From Candidatus Neomarinimicrobiota bacterium (GTDB lineage: Bacteria; Fidelibacterota; SORT01), in assembly GCA_022573815.1 (NCBI GenBank), contig JACZTG010000011.1, positions 1-64,000 of the forward strand: DNA of 64,000 nt, written 5' to 3'. Shown here in pieces: positions 8,705-18,659 of this stretch. Below the pieces are notes generated by a model that made no database searches, was not told the DNA's origin, and saw only the letters and a program-made list of their open reading frames with translations. Position 1 is the first letter of the stretch. Each line of letters opens with the position of its first letter. Both the position numbers and the translations under genes were made by a program.

Positions 8705-9355
8705 CTATCTCAGGTCCACCGTTTCCACGCCGGAAGGAGAATCAAATTTAAAATGGGAATCATCAAAATTCGGATTAAGATTTATTTCGGTAATCTCCCA
8801 TAAAGTGACATTCTGATTTATATCTATATATTCTATGCTTCTGATAAGATAGTCCTCACCATCCACCCAGATACGAATGGCGGTCACAAAACTTCCACTC
8901 TCTTTCGGTTTAAGTTCCAAAAGATATTCACCCTCGAACTTATCCTCTTTCAACAGTTTTGCTCTATAATCTTTAGGGTAATCAGACAGAAAATCTCCCG
9001 GTAATATTGTACCCCCTGATTTGTCAATTCTATTTATTATCACCTGTTTCGTGAATGGAGTATAACTCCATACTGATTCTCCATCGCTCACAATAGTTTG
9101 TTCTTCGGTATAAAGGCGAAATTTTATGAGGTCTTGCATATCCAATTTTCCGGCTGATTTACTGCCTCTGTTAGACGATTTCCATTTATAAGACTGCTCA
9201 TAGGCTATGGAAATACTTTTTTCTTTTTTTAGAGCATTTCTCATCTTATCGAATACCTCATTAGCGCTTTGGGCTTGAACTTCCTGTGGAATTAAAAACC
9301 CAATACTGATACCGAGTAGAAGGAAAATTCGTTTAATGTTTACAATCAGTGTCAA
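8705..9355 (-). CDS. lolA: LolA-like outer-membrane lipoprotein carrier protein
   Basis: A 216-aa periplasmic protein of the LolA fold, which ferries lipoproteins to the outer membrane. It has a signal peptide (IKRIFLLLGISIGFLIPQEV then QAQS). The body has family features: ANEVFDKMRNALKKEKSISI, DMQDLIKFRLYTEEQTIVSDGESVW and the strand-rich C-terminal half. Its ATG overlaps the ftsK stop by four bases. ftsK followed by lolA is a widely conserved order (also in proteobacteria), which supports the call despite modest sequence conservation in this family. Confidence 0.83.
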   Translation of the reverse strand: MTLIVNIKRIFLLLGISIGFLIPQEVQAQSANEVFDKMRNALKKEKSISIAYEQSYKWKSSNRGSKSAGKLDMQDLIKFRLYTEEQTIVSDGESVWSYTPFTKQVIINRIDKSGGTILPGDFLSDYPKDYRAKLLKEDKFEGEYLLELKPKESGSFVTAIRIWVDGEDYLIRSIEYIDINQNVTLWEITEINLNPNFDDSHFKFDSPSGVETVDLR

Positions 9356-11715
9356 TTATTGTCCTCGTCAGTTTCGTTCTCAAGATTCTTTTTCAGGTCT
9401 GCTTCGTCCCATAATACTTCTCGCGCTTTACTCCCCTCGAACTTACCGACGACTCCCGCATTTTCAAGTTCATCTATTAATCGGGCAGCGCGTGAATATC
9501 CTACTCTTAATCGTCTTTGCAGCAAAGAAACCGAGCCTTGTTGATGAGTAACGACTAAGCGCATCGCTTCGGGTAAAAGAGAATCGTTCCCAAAAAATTC
9601 AAGATAACCCTCTCCATCCGATCTTAACGGCGCTTCTTTCATTGAAGGTAGCGGTTTTTCTTCGTACTTCGGCTGCTCATTAATATGGTTGAGCAAATTT
9701 TCTATCTCAGGAAGCGAGATGAAAGAGTTATGTACTCGTATTGCTTCAGGTTCTGTTGACGGAAGATAAAGCATATCGCCTTTGCCAAGAAGTTTATCGG
9801 CTCCGTTCATATCAATTATCGTGCGTGAATCCGTTTTAGTAGCTACCTGAAACGCCATACGGGCAGGGAAATTGGCCTTAATCACACCTGTCAGTACATC
9901 AACCGATGGTCGTTGAGTGGCAACTATCAGGTGAATACCCACAGCTCTCGCCATTTGCGCCAATCGTGAGATCGGCTCTTCAATATCTTTGGCGGCAGTA
10001 ATCATCAAATCGGCAAGCTCGTCAATTACAATCACGATATAAGGAATTTTGGGGAAATCGCCTGATGCCTCAGCTCTGTTATTATAGTCCACGATTCCTC
10101 GCACCCCTAAATCTGCTAAGAGATCATATCTCCTCTCCATCTCTACTTCAGCGCTTTTCAAAGCCAGAACAGCCAGATGCGGCGACGTAATGATATCCTC
10201 TTTCACATCCCTCATTGGCATAAGGTGATATCCTTTCAGCTTCTTATAGATTGATAATTCTATTTTCTTCGGATCTATCATAATAAATTTCAGCTCGTCG
10301 GGTCTTGCTTTGTACAGCATACTTGTGATAATGGAATTAATGCATACGCTTTTCCCTGAACCTGTTGAACCGGCAATCAGTAAATGAGGCATTGTTGCCA
10401 AATCAACACAAATAATTTCGCCGGAAGAAGTTTTCCCAAGCGCTATTGTGAGCGGTGAATCCGACGATGCGAATTTTTCCGAGTTGATGATAGACTTCAT
10501 ATAAACCGTCGCGGTTTTTTTATTCGGTATTTCTACGCCCACCGCCGCTTTTCCGGGAATAGGCGCGATAATCCGAACTCTCTTCGCCCGGAGAGCCAGA
10601 GCTATATCATCCGATAAACTGACAATCTTATTGACCTTTACTCCGGGAGCGGGTTCAAGCTCGAACCGAGTGATAACAGGACCTGGGTGAACTTCGATAA
10701 CCTTGGCGCTCACTTTAAAGCTTTCAAGGGTCTCTTCCAATAACTTTGCTTTGTCCATTATTTCTTCACGCGAGATTTGATCTTCATTTATCTTCGGTGG
10801 AGATTCAAGCAAGTCAACAGAGGGAAAATTATATTCCCGTTTAGCATACTCCTCACGCTCGGCATCGTAGTCAATTTCATTCTCTACTATTTGGTCTGTG
10901 ACTGTATATTCAGCGCTTTCATTCTTTTCCGCTGATTCTTCCACAAGGGTTTCCGTTTCATTCGTAATTGCTGAAACGGTAGATTCTTCTTCAGATAGAA
11001 AAACTTCTTTTTCTGTGCTTCCACCGTTCGATTGAGGTTGGGATTCGGTTAATTCCTTTTCTATCATTACCTCAGGGGGATTCCACTCTTCTTCTTCGAT
11101 ACTCTCTTCAGGAATATAAATATCTTCTTTTATTTCTCTTTTGACTTTCCTCTTCCGATCTTTCTTTAATCGCTTGACAGACTCAACCAACATTCTAAAC
11201 GGCATTTTTATACTTTCTGTCAATCCGTAAATACTCCAACCGAAATATCCCGTAGTCAGAAGAATCAGCGCCAATCCTATGAATATCCACGCTCCGAATA
11301 TTCCCAGAAATGTTGTAAGAAATCCCGCTAAAACACCTCCAACCGCACCCGGAACAGCCCACGATTTTCCGATTATCAATGCCGAAAAAGTTGAAAACAG
11401 TAAGGCCATAATTGATAAAAATAGCGTAAACTTGGTCAGCGCTGCCGTTTTTTTGCCGCTGAATATCCACCATCCCCATAACAACAATAAGAGTGGTATG
11501 ACTGACGAACCGAGTCCGAGAAACATTTTAATGAGGTAATGGGAGACGAATACTCCACCGATTCCCAAATAATTCGATGTCCTTAATTCGGTGATGTTGT
11601 TCGGCTCCTCAGACATATCGTAGCTGAGCATTGAAGCTGCGACCAGCACGGCAAGCGCCATAAATAGAAGCCCGATGACCTCTTTTCGTCTTTCTTGTTT
11701 CTTTTTAACAGTCAA
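9352..11715 (-). CDS. ftsK: DNA translocase FtsK
   Basis: FtsK/SpoIIIE DNA pump of 787 aa, which clears and sorts chromosome ends at the division septum. Residues 1-165 hold four to five membrane segments. An acidic linker of about 190-300 follows, much shorter than in E. coli. The motor begins at about 310; Walker A is GSTGSGKS at 449-456, and FIMIDPKKIELSIY, VIVIDELADLMI and IHLIVATQRPSVDVLTG follow. The C-terminal gamma winged helix (GSVSLLQRRLRVGYSRAARL) should read polar sequence motifs. It sits between gcvT and lolA. Confidence 0.97.
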   Translation of the reverse strand: MTVKKKQERRKEVIGLLFMALAVLVAASMLSYDMSEEPNNITELRTSNYLGIGGVFVSHYLIKMFLGLGSSVIPLLLLLWGWWIFSGKKTAALTKFTLFLSIMALLFSTFSALIIGKSWAVPGAVGGVLAGFLTTFLGIFGAWIFIGLALILLTTGYFGWSIYGLTESIKMPFRMLVESVKRLKKDRKRKVKREIKEDIYIPEESIEEEEWNPPEVMIEKELTESQPQSNGGSTEKEVFLSEEESTVSAITNETETLVEESAEKNESAEYTVTDQIVENEIDYDAEREEYAKREYNFPSVDLLESPPKINEDQISREEIMDKAKLLEETLESFKVSAKVIEVHPGPVITRFELEPAPGVKVNKIVSLSDDIALALRAKRVRIIAPIPGKAAVGVEIPNKKTATVYMKSIINSEKFASSDSPLTIALGKTSSGEIICVDLATMPHLLIAGSTGSGKSVCINSIITSMLYKARPDELKFIMIDPKKIELSIYKKLKGYHLMPMRDVKEDIITSPHLAVLALKSAEVEMERRYDLLADLGVRGIVDYNNRAEASGDFPKIPYIVIVIDELADLMITAAKDIEEPISRLAQMARAVGIHLIVATQRPSVDVLTGVIKANFPARMAFQVATKTDSRTIIDMNGADKLLGKGDMLYLPSTEPEAIRVHNSFISLPEIENLLNHINEQPKYEEKPLPSMKEAPLRSDGEGYLEFFGNDSLLPEAMRLVVTHQQGSVSLLQRRLRVGYSRAARLIDELENAGVVGKFEGSKAREVLWDEADLKKNLENETDEDNN

Positions 11716-11729
11716 TGTTAATCACGCTC

Positions 11730-12815
11730 TCACGGTGTATAAAAAGGAGGTTTAATAATCTGCGCCGATTGATTTCTCCCCCTGATGTCTATTATCAAAT
11801 TCGTACCCACCTCATGATTACCGGCAGTTACATATCCAAGTCCGATACCCGCCTGAAGAACCGGAGAAAATGTACCGCTTGTAACCTCTCCAATCAGATT
11901 ATCATCTTTCAGAATGTCATAGCCGTGTCTCGGTATAGCTTTTTTCTCCATTTTAAATGCCACTAACCTTCTTTTTAACCCTTCTTCTTTTTGTGCCTTC
12001 AAGCTGTCCGAACCGATAAATTTACCTTTCTTAAGCTTGGTAATCCAACCTAATCCAGCTTCAAGCGGATTTGTTGTTTTATCAATATCATTCCCGTATA
12101 AGCAGTAGCACATCTCTAATCGGAGTGTGTCTCTTGCTCCGAGCCCGACCGGTAATATTTCGAATTCCTCTCCTGCCGATATAAGATCGTTCCAAACATC
12201 AGGAGCATCAGCCGAATTCAGATATAGCTCGAATCCTTTTTCACCGGTGTATCCTGTTTTTGAGATTATGGCGTTTTTCCCCGAAACGCTTCCCGATTCA
12301 AATCTGTAATATTGAATTTCATCTAAATTCGTTTCCGTCAACTTTTCGATAACCTCTTTCGCGTTCTTTCCCTGTACGGCGATAAGAGCCGTTTCCTCTG
12401 ATATATTTTTTAATTTCACATCTGTCGGTTTATGGGAATCAAGCCAATCAAAATCTTTTTCAATATTGGAAGCGTTCACTACGAGCATATATTTATCAGG
12501 GAAGCGATATACTATCAGGTCATCTATCATTCCCCCGTCCTCATAACAAAGCCCGGAATATTGTGCCTGACCGAGCTCTAATTTTGATACGTCATTCAAG
12601 GTCATAAGTTGTAAAAACTCCAAGGCTCCTTCGCCCGTGACCTCGAATTCACCCATATGGGACACATCGAATATACCCACGCTATTTCTGACTGCCATAT
12701 GTTCTTTGACAATTCCGGAATATTGAACAGGCATCTCATAACCGGCAAATGGAACCATCTTAGCTCCCGCATGCACGTGAATGTCATATAGCGACGTTCT
12801 TTTATTTTGAGACAA
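11730..12815 (-). CDS. gcvT: Glycine cleavage system T protein (aminomethyltransferase)
   Basis: GcvT of 361 aa, which moves the methylene group from aminomethyl-GcvH to tetrahydrofolate and releases ammonia. Seen: MVPFAGYEMPVQY, SVGIFDVSHMGEFEV, GLGARDTLRLEMCYCLYGND and the C-terminal barrel domain (VTSGTFSPVLQAGIGLGYV). GcvP and GcvH are not in the window. The aminotransferase gene ends 2 bases upstream, and folate genes lie further along the same strand. No glycine riboswitch is possible here because the leader is only the 2-base gap. Confidence 0.95.
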   Translation of the reverse strand: MSQNKRTSLYDIHVHAGAKMVPFAGYEMPVQYSGIVKEHMAVRNSVGIFDVSHMGEFEVTGEGALEFLQLMTLNDVSKLELGQAQYSGLCYEDGGMIDDLIVYRFPDKYMLVVNASNIEKDFDWLDSHKPTDVKLKNISEETALIAVQGKNAKEVIEKLTETNLDEIQYYRFESGSVSGKNAIISKTGYTGEKGFELYLNSADAPDVWNDLISAGEEFEILPVGLGARDTLRLEMCYCLYGNDIDKTTNPLEAGLGWITKLKKGKFIGSDSLKAQKEEGLKRRLVAFKMEKKAIPRHGYDILKDDNLIGEVTSGTFSPVLQAGIGLGYVTAGNHEVGTNLIIDIRGRNQSAQIIKPPFYTP

Positions 12816-12817
12816 TA

Positions 12818-13972
12818 TTAAAGCACTCCCTCAATCCGATTCAGCGCCTCTAAAATGTTTTCTGTGGAATTCGCATACGAAAACCGAACATAACCCTCTC
12901 CATTCGAGCCGAATGATGTACCTTTCAGGACAGCGACTCCCGCTTCATTGAGAAACTTGTCCTCCGCTTCTTCTGAACTCAAACCGGTGGCGGAGATATT
13001 CGGGAACACATAAAAAGCGCCCTTTGGTGTCCTGCAGCTGATTCCGGGTATGGCGTTAAGTCCATCAACAATGACATCTTTTCTCTTCTTGAATTCGGCT
13101 ATCATATTTTCCGAGTCTTCCTGAGAACCGTTTAACGCTTCGATTCCTGCTCTTTGAGTAAAGGAAGACGTGCAGGAATTACTGTTAACCATAAATTTTG
13201 AGACCATATCCGCTACATTTTGAGGCATAACTCCGTAGCCGAGCCGCCAACCGGTCATAGCATAGGTCTTGGAAAACCCCTCTATAAGAATCGTTTTTTC
13301 TTTCATACCGTCATAGGCCAGAATGGAAGAATGTTTACCGTCATAAACCATTCGACTGTAAACCTCATCAGTCATAATTATAATATCTCTGTCGGCGACC
13401 ATATCCGCAATTTCCGCAAGGTCTTCTTCCGCCAGCACACCGCCGGTTGGGTTTTGAGGCGAATTGATAATAATCATCCGGGTATTATCATTGATTAAAT
13501 CTCTTAGTTCGTTTACGTCAAAGCTGAAATCCATTTCCTCTCTGAGCATAATCGGAACCGCCTTCCCTCCGATAAAATTAATCATTGATTCGTAAATCGG
13601 AAATCCCGGATTCGGATAGATTACCTCATCCCCTTTTTCGATGCAGGCAAGTATGGAGAAAAACATTATCGGCTTGGCTCCGGGAGTTATAACTATGTTC
13701 TCGGATCCTATGTCCAATCCTCGGGTGGATTTTATTTCCCCTATAATAGCTTTTTTGAGCTCTATGTCGCCGGAAGCAGGACCGTAGTGCGTCCAACCCT
13801 CATCCAACGCTTTATGAGCCGCTTCGATTATATGGCGCGGAGTGTCAAAATCCGGTTCACCGATCTCAAGATGAATAATTGATTTACCTTTTGCCTCAAG
13901 CGCCTTTGCTCTTGCAAGAACTTCAAACGCTGTTTCCGTCCCCAATCTTTTTGTTCTTTCAGCTAAATACAT
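12818..13972 (-). CDS. PLP-dependent aminotransferase, aspartate aminotransferase family
   Basis: A 384-aa class I/II (fold-type I) aminotransferase. The nucleotide-binding opening reads LEIGEPDFDTPRHI; INSPQNPTGGVL carries the substrate-side Asn, MTDEVYSRMVYDG the Asp that contacts the pyridine nitrogen, and GFSKTYAMTGWRLGYG the PLP-binding lysine at about residue 235. C-terminal RFSYANS carries the carboxylate-binding Arg. Subfamily Igamma fits, but whether it uses aspartate, alanine or aromatic acids is open. It lies between ruvA and gcvT in the same transcription unit. Confidence 0.92.
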   Translation of the reverse strand: MYLAERTKRLGTETAFEVLARAKALEAKGKSIIHLEIGEPDFDTPRHIIEAAHKALDEGWTHYGPASGDIELKKAIIGEIKSTRGLDIGSENIVITPGAKPIMFFSILACIEKGDEVIYPNPGFPIYESMINFIGGKAVPIMLREEMDFSFDVNELRDLINDNTRMIIINSPQNPTGGVLAEEDLAEIADMVADRDIIIMTDEVYSRMVYDGKHSSILAYDGMKEKTILIEGFSKTYAMTGWRLGYGVMPQNVADMVSKFMVNSNSCTSSFTQRAGIEALNGSQEDSENMIAEFKKRKDVIVDGLNAIPGISCRTPKGAFYVFPNISATGLSSEEAEDKFLNEAGVAVLKGTSFGSNGEGYVRFSYANSTENILEALNRIEGVL

Positions 13973-13982
13973 TTCATATTCC

Positions 13983-14588
13983 TTAGTTTAATCTACTAAG
14001 CGATTCCCGAATCAACTCTTCCGGCTCTGCCTTATCGCCCAAATTTTTAACAGATTTTTTGACTGCTTCAAAAGCCTGTTTCCGGGCATAGCCGAGAGTT
14101 TCAAGCGCCCTGACGGCAGATAATACGTTTTCTTCCAATTCAGTGTCAGCATCCGTGCCTTTCAGCCATTCATCCCCGTCAGCAATCGCTCCGAGCTTAT
14201 CCCTCAACTCAACTATCAACCTCTGAGCGGTTTTCTTTCCGATACCTTTAATTGTGGTAAGCCGTTCTACATCACCCTCTCTGACCGAATTTTTAAGCTG
14301 AACTATTCCCGTTCCGGATAAAATCCCTAAAGCGACTTTAGGTCCGATTCCCGATACTCCAATCAAATATCGAAACATCTCCAGCTCGTCCGTGTTGATG
14401 AACCCGTAAAGCGACATCTCATCCTCACGAACATGAAAATGAGTATGTAACAGCAGCGAAGAGCCTTTGTCAGGCAGCTTTTCGTATGTGCTTAAAGGGA
14501 TATTGACCTTTAATCCGAAGCCGCCGACTTCAATTGTGGCAACTGTCGGTTGTTTGTCAATAAGAGTACCCTTTATGTAACTTATCAT
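13983..14588 (-). CDS. ruvA: Holliday junction branch migration protein RuvA
   Basis: RuvA of 201 aa, which binds Holliday junctions and loads the RuvB helicase. The N-terminal OB domain starts MISYIKGTLIDKQPTVATIE, then come the two helix-hairpin-helix motifs (LIGVSGIGPKVALGILSG and LTTIKGIGKKTAQRLIVEL), then the C-terminal RuvB-contact domain (VLSAVRALETLGYARKQA). Start overlaps the ruvC stop by four bases. ruvB is not in the window. Confidence 0.97.
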   Translation of the reverse strand: MISYIKGTLIDKQPTVATIEVGGFGLKVNIPLSTYEKLPDKGSSLLLHTHFHVREDEMSLYGFINTDELEMFRYLIGVSGIGPKVALGILSGTGIVQLKNSVREGDVERLTTIKGIGKKTAQRLIVELRDKLGAIADGDEWLKGTDADTELEENVLSAVRALETLGYARKQAFEAVKKSVKNLGDKAEPEELIRESLSRLN

Positions 14589-15061
14589 CTGATCACCGGT
14601 CCATGATTAGCGTGACAAATCGCCGCAGCTAAAGCATCAGAAGCATGTTGACCTGAAAGATCGTCCAAATTAAGCAAATTTTTCACCATAAATTCCACCT
14701 GCTCTTTTGAGGCGGCGCCGTTTCCCACAACCGATTGCTTAATTTTACGCGCCGAATACTCAACACTCTTTACGTTAGATTGTGCTAACGTCAACAGGAG
14801 CGCGCCGCGAGCGTGTCCCATCTGAAGCGCCGTCTTAGCATTTGCGCCGTAAAAAGTCTCTTCGATCACGCCTACGTCAGGATTGGATTTATCAAGAGCA
14901 TCCCGAAGCCACTCGCTCAACTTAAGAAGTCGAACGCTGAAATCTGTTTTAGAATTTGTGCTGATTTCGCCTGAATCCACGTAATGGAGATGACTCCCCT
15001 CCTGTCTGATTACCCCATATCCGGCAGTCGCGAGCCCCGGATCAATTCCGAGGATAGTCAT
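14585..15061 (-). CDS. ruvC: Crossover junction endodeoxyribonuclease RuvC
   Basis: Holliday-junction resolvase. I start at the ATG at 15061 (MTILGIDPGLATAGYG), which puts the first catalytic Asp at residue 7 and has AAAGGAAG just before it; the frame is open 12 codons further upstream, but that would overlap the yebC stop. Length is then 158 aa, normal for the family. The catalytic set is visible: D7, Glu in GVIEETFYGANAKTA, and the His/Asp pair in GQHASDALAAAICH. It is coupled to ruvA by a four-base overlap. Confidence 0.96.
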   Translation of the reverse strand: MTILGIDPGLATAGYGVIRQEGSHLHYVDSGEISTNSKTDFSVRLLKLSEWLRDALDKSNPDVGVIEETFYGANAKTALQMGHARGALLLTLAQSNVKSVEYSARKIKQSVVGNGAASKEQVEFMVKNLLNLDDLSGQHASDALAAAICHANHGPVIR

Positions 15062-15074
15062 ACTTCCTTTATCT

Positions 15075-15827
15075 TCAGACAGTTGCCATTTCCTCAAGGA
15101 TTTTTTCGTCTATATCAAAATTCGAAAATACATTTTGAACGTCTTCGTGATTCTCTAATTGTTCCATAAGCTGAAGGAGCTTTCTGGCATCTGAACCATC
15201 AATATCTTTTGTAGTATTTGGAATTTGCGTAAGTTCCGCTGATTCGAATCTGATATTGGAATCGTTTAGAGCCGACTTAACGTTCTCGAAATTTTCTGGT
15301 GAAGTTATAACTTCGTACACATCCCCCTCAACTGTCATATCATCAGCGCCTGCATCCACAACTATGCTGAATAAATCGTCCTCACTCACTATTTCTTTCC
15401 TTATAGTCAGCAACCCTTTCGCCTCGAATTGCCATGCCACGCTGCCGGGTCCTGCGAGAGAACCGTCATGTTTAGTTAATAGATGCCGTATCTCTGAAAC
15501 AGTTCTGTTTTTATTATCAGTCAGAGCGTGTATTAATAGCGCCGCTCCTCCCGGACCGTATCCTTCATATGAAGCTTCCTCATAAACGATTCCCGGAAGT
15601 TCCCCGGTTCCTTTCTTTATAGCCTTTTCGATATTGGAAGCCGGCATGTTAACTGATTTTGCGGTAGAGATGGCGCTTCTCAGCCTCGGATTGGCGGACT
15701 CGTCTCCACCTCCCTCTTTTGCCGCTACCGTCAACTCTTTGATTACTTTAGTAAATATTTGTCCGCGTTTCGCATCTGCCACACCTTTCTTTCTCTTTAT
15801 AGTGCTCCATTTCGAATGTCCGGACAT
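15075..15827 (-). CDS. YebC/PmpR family protein
   Basis: A 250-aa YebC-family protein with the typical opening GHSKWSTIKRKKGVADAKRG and internal blocks NPRLRSAISTAKSVNMP and EGYGPGGAALLIHALTDNKN. Members have been described both as DNA-binding regulators (PmpR) and as translation factors that relieve ribosome stalling at proline runs; the sequence does not decide which. yebC directly before ruvC-ruvA is a classic conserved order. It is the first gene of this operon; its promoter must lie in the 236 gene-free bases up to lon (15828-16063), where I see no further gene. Confidence 0.95.
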   Translation of the reverse strand: MSGHSKWSTIKRKKGVADAKRGQIFTKVIKELTVAAKEGGGDESANPRLRSAISTAKSVNMPASNIEKAIKKGTGELPGIVYEEASYEGYGPGGAALLIHALTDNKNRTVSEIRHLLTKHDGSLAGPGSVAWQFEAKGLLTIRKEIVSEDDLFSIVVDAGADDMTVEGDVYEVITSPENFENVKSALNDSNIRFESAELTQIPNTTKDIDGSDARKLLQLMEQLENHEDVQNVFSNFDIDEKILEEMATV

Positions 15828-16063
15828 CTAAATTACCTTTGAAATCTTATGTCAATTATTATGAACATCGGTTTTATCCGATCTTTATAATGTAAATTAT
15901 GTCTCGTTCTGATGCAATGAAAACGTAATTGCAGTTCGTCTTTTTTGGAATGGAATTAACCGAATAATTTATCCGGTTTTGATTACTATGATTAGAGAGC
16001 AGTACGTCCGAAAATTCTTGAGCGAGATTCGGATTTTATACTTAAACGTAAGTTGTAGATTAG

Positions 16064-18481
16064 CTAAGCACGGCCTGATTGGATAGTAGTAGCGCCTGAA
16101 ACTTTCGATGTATGTTGCGAGTGTCTGCCGGGCGCTTTGACCAATGCGATATCTATTACCTCAAGCATATCAGATACGTAATGGAATTTCAGTCCCCTCA
16201 GAGTAGCTTTTGGAATTTCCTCAACATCCTTTCTATTCTTTTCAGGGAGAATAACCTGTTTAATTCCTGCGCGATGGGCAGCGATAACTTTTTCTCTAAT
16301 ACCTCCAACAGGAAGCACCGCTCCTCTTAAGGTAATTTCCCCTGTCATCGCCGTATCAAGTTTTAGCCGTCTTTTCGTGAGAACAGATACAAGCGCAGAC
16401 AACATTGTAACGCCTGCGGAGGGACCATCTTTAGGAATTGCTCCCGCAGGAACATGAATGTGAATATCAGTAGTTTCGATAAATTTTGGGTTAATACCGA
16501 ATTTTTCACCTTCGGAACGAATAAATGAGAGCGCAGCCTCAGCTGATTCTTTCATTACATCGCCTAATTGACCGGTGAGATTCAGCTTTCCCTTTCCGGG
16601 CATCGCTGTTGCTTCTATAAATAGGATATCGCCTCCTGTGGGAGTAAACGCAAGTCCCGTGGCAATGCCGGGTCGTTTTATCCTTTCAGCTATATCGGAG
16701 AAATACTTGGCGGGTCCAAGATATTCAGCAACACTATCGTGTTTGATTATCGTTTTCTTTTTCCTCTTGTTGCCTTCAACTATTTCCCGCACAACACCTC
16801 TGCATATATTCGCTATTTCACGCTCAAGGTTTCTGACTCCCGATTCACGCGTGTAAGAGTGTATAATTTCCCTTAAACCGGAATCTTCGAAAACAAGATT
16901 CTTGCCGGTGATACCATGTTCTTTCAGCTGTTTCGGTATGAGGAATTTGTTTGCTATCTGAGCTTTTTCCTCTTCGATGTAACCGGAGAAATTTATTATC
17001 TCCATCCTGTCTTTTAGCGCAGCAGGAATCGGATCAGAAAGGTTTGCGGTGGCGATGAACATAACTTTTGATAGATCAAATTCCACTTCTAAATAATGAT
17101 CCGAGAACGAATCGTTTTGCTCGGGGTCAAGAACCTCAAGCAGAGCTGATGACGGATCTCCTCGAAAGTCTTTCCCTACCTTATCAATTTCGTCAAGCAT
17201 AAATATAGGATTATTTGAACCGGCTTTTTTCAATCCCTGAATAATTCGTCCCGGTAATGCTCCTATGTATGTCCTTCTGTGGCCTCTTATTTCCGCTTCG
17301 TCGTGAACTCCACCGAGTGAGATACGGACAAATTTTCTGCCCATCGCTTCAGCAATCGACTTACCCACTGAAGTTTTTCCGGTCCCGGGAGGTCCGACAA
17401 AACAAAGTATTGGTCCTTTCATATCAGATTTGAGCTGTTTTACCGACAGATATTCTAATATTCTTTTCTTTACTTTTTCTAATCCGAAGTGGTCACCGTC
17501 AAGAACTTCTTTAGCGCCTTGAATATCTAAATTCTCTTCAGTCTGTATATCCCACGGAAGATCTAATAACCAATCCAAATAGGTGCGTGAAACAGTATAT
17601 TCCGGCGATGAGGGAGGTATTCTACTCAACCGGTCGAGCTCTTTTTCTGCCACTTTGACAGCTTCCTCGCTGAGATTAGCCTCTTCCATCCGGTCACGGA
17701 GCTCTTTTAACTCCATAGTGCTATCGTCATCCTCGCCTAATTCCCGCTTGATAGCCTTCAATTGCTCCCTGAGAAAGTAATCCCTCTGAGTTTTGTTGAT
17801 TTCTCCCTGAACTTCTGTTTGAATCTTTTCCCCCAATTGCAACCTTTGAAGTTCTTTGTTCAGGATAATAATTGCTTCTTCCAATCGTCTGCGAAGGTTT
17901 ACTTCCTCCAGTATGCCTTGCTTTTCCTCTGTGCGAATATTTAAAACGGATATTGCTCTGTCAACCAGCTTGCCCGGTTCATCCATATTGGACAAAAGCG
18001 AAGTATGTTCCATAGAGAGATAAGGAGCGATCTCCACAATGTCCTGAAATACAGACTTAACATTAACTACCATTGCTTCGATTTCCAGGTCTGTTTCACC
18101 TTCATCATCTCCTATTTGCTGGACAGCCGCTTTTATATATGGCTCTTCCTCTAAATAGGTTATCAATTTTATACGCTGGAGACCTTGAATGATTGCACTC
18201 TTACTGCCGTCAGGCATATCGAAAACTTTTAAAACAGCTGCGAGCGTTCCCCACGAATATAGATCGGAAGATTCGGGATGTTCGATGGAGCCGTCTTTTT
18301 GAGCTACCACTCCAATCAGCTTATCCGATTCGCTTACCTTGGAAATCAAGCTCACAGATTTTTCCCTTCCAATCGAAATTGGAATCACCTGCTGAGGAAA
18401 GAGTACCGTATTTCTTAGTGGCAATATCGGAAGCACTTCCGGAATATGTTCGTTTTCAAAGCTGTCCATTTTATCTCTCAT
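16064..18481 (-). CDS. lon: ATP-dependent protease Lon
   Basis: Lon of 805 aa, a soluble AAA+ protease that degrades misfolded and short-lived regulatory proteins. Seen: N-terminal LAN domain (VLPILPLRNTVLFPQQVIPI), a coiled linker, Walker A GPPGTGKTSVG, Walker B IFMLDEIDKVG, and the proteolytic domain with Ser at about 688 in PKDGPSAGVTM and the partner Lys in GGIREKVIAAH. Two in-frame ATGs are four codons apart at the start; either could be used. It stands alone between the yebC operon and a binding-protein gene. Confidence 0.97.
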   Translation of the reverse strand: MRDKMDSFENEHIPEVLPILPLRNTVLFPQQVIPISIGREKSVSLISKVSESDKLIGVVAQKDGSIEHPESSDLYSWGTLAAVLKVFDMPDGSKSAIIQGLQRIKLITYLEEEPYIKAAVQQIGDDEGETDLEIEAMVVNVKSVFQDIVEIAPYLSMEHTSLLSNMDEPGKLVDRAISVLNIRTEEKQGILEEVNLRRRLEEAIIILNKELQRLQLGEKIQTEVQGEINKTQRDYFLREQLKAIKRELGEDDDSTMELKELRDRMEEANLSEEAVKVAEKELDRLSRIPPSSPEYTVSRTYLDWLLDLPWDIQTEENLDIQGAKEVLDGDHFGLEKVKKRILEYLSVKQLKSDMKGPILCFVGPPGTGKTSVGKSIAEAMGRKFVRISLGGVHDEAEIRGHRRTYIGALPGRIIQGLKKAGSNNPIFMLDEIDKVGKDFRGDPSSALLEVLDPEQNDSFSDHYLEVEFDLSKVMFIATANLSDPIPAALKDRMEIINFSGYIEEEKAQIANKFLIPKQLKEHGITGKNLVFEDSGLREIIHSYTRESGVRNLEREIANICRGVVREIVEGNKRKKKTIIKHDSVAEYLGPAKYFSDIAERIKRPGIATGLAFTPTGGDILFIEATAMPGKGKLNLTGQLGDVMKESAEAALSFIRSEGEKFGINPKFIETTDIHIHVPAGAIPKDGPSAGVTMLSALVSVLTKRRLKLDTAMTGEITLRGAVLPVGGIREKVIAAHRAGIKQVILPEKNRKDVEEIPKATLRGLKFHYVSDMLEVIDIALVKAPGRHSQHTSKVSGATTIQSGRA

Positions 18482-18659
18482 TTCGTTAATGCCTTTTAAT
18501 AGTTAAAATTTGCAACTATTATGCCAATTCATCGCCTAATTCCTCAGATTCAAGCTGCTATTCAAATATAAGAAATCCAGACGTAATAATCAATTTACTT
18601 TTAAAAAATATTTACTGCCAATATGGCGTATATGCTGTCACAATCACTGAAACCGTCTG

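Noticed and set aside
12816-12817. Glycine riboswitch ahead of gcvT
   Set aside because: gcvT starts 2 bases after the preceding gene, so there is no leader.
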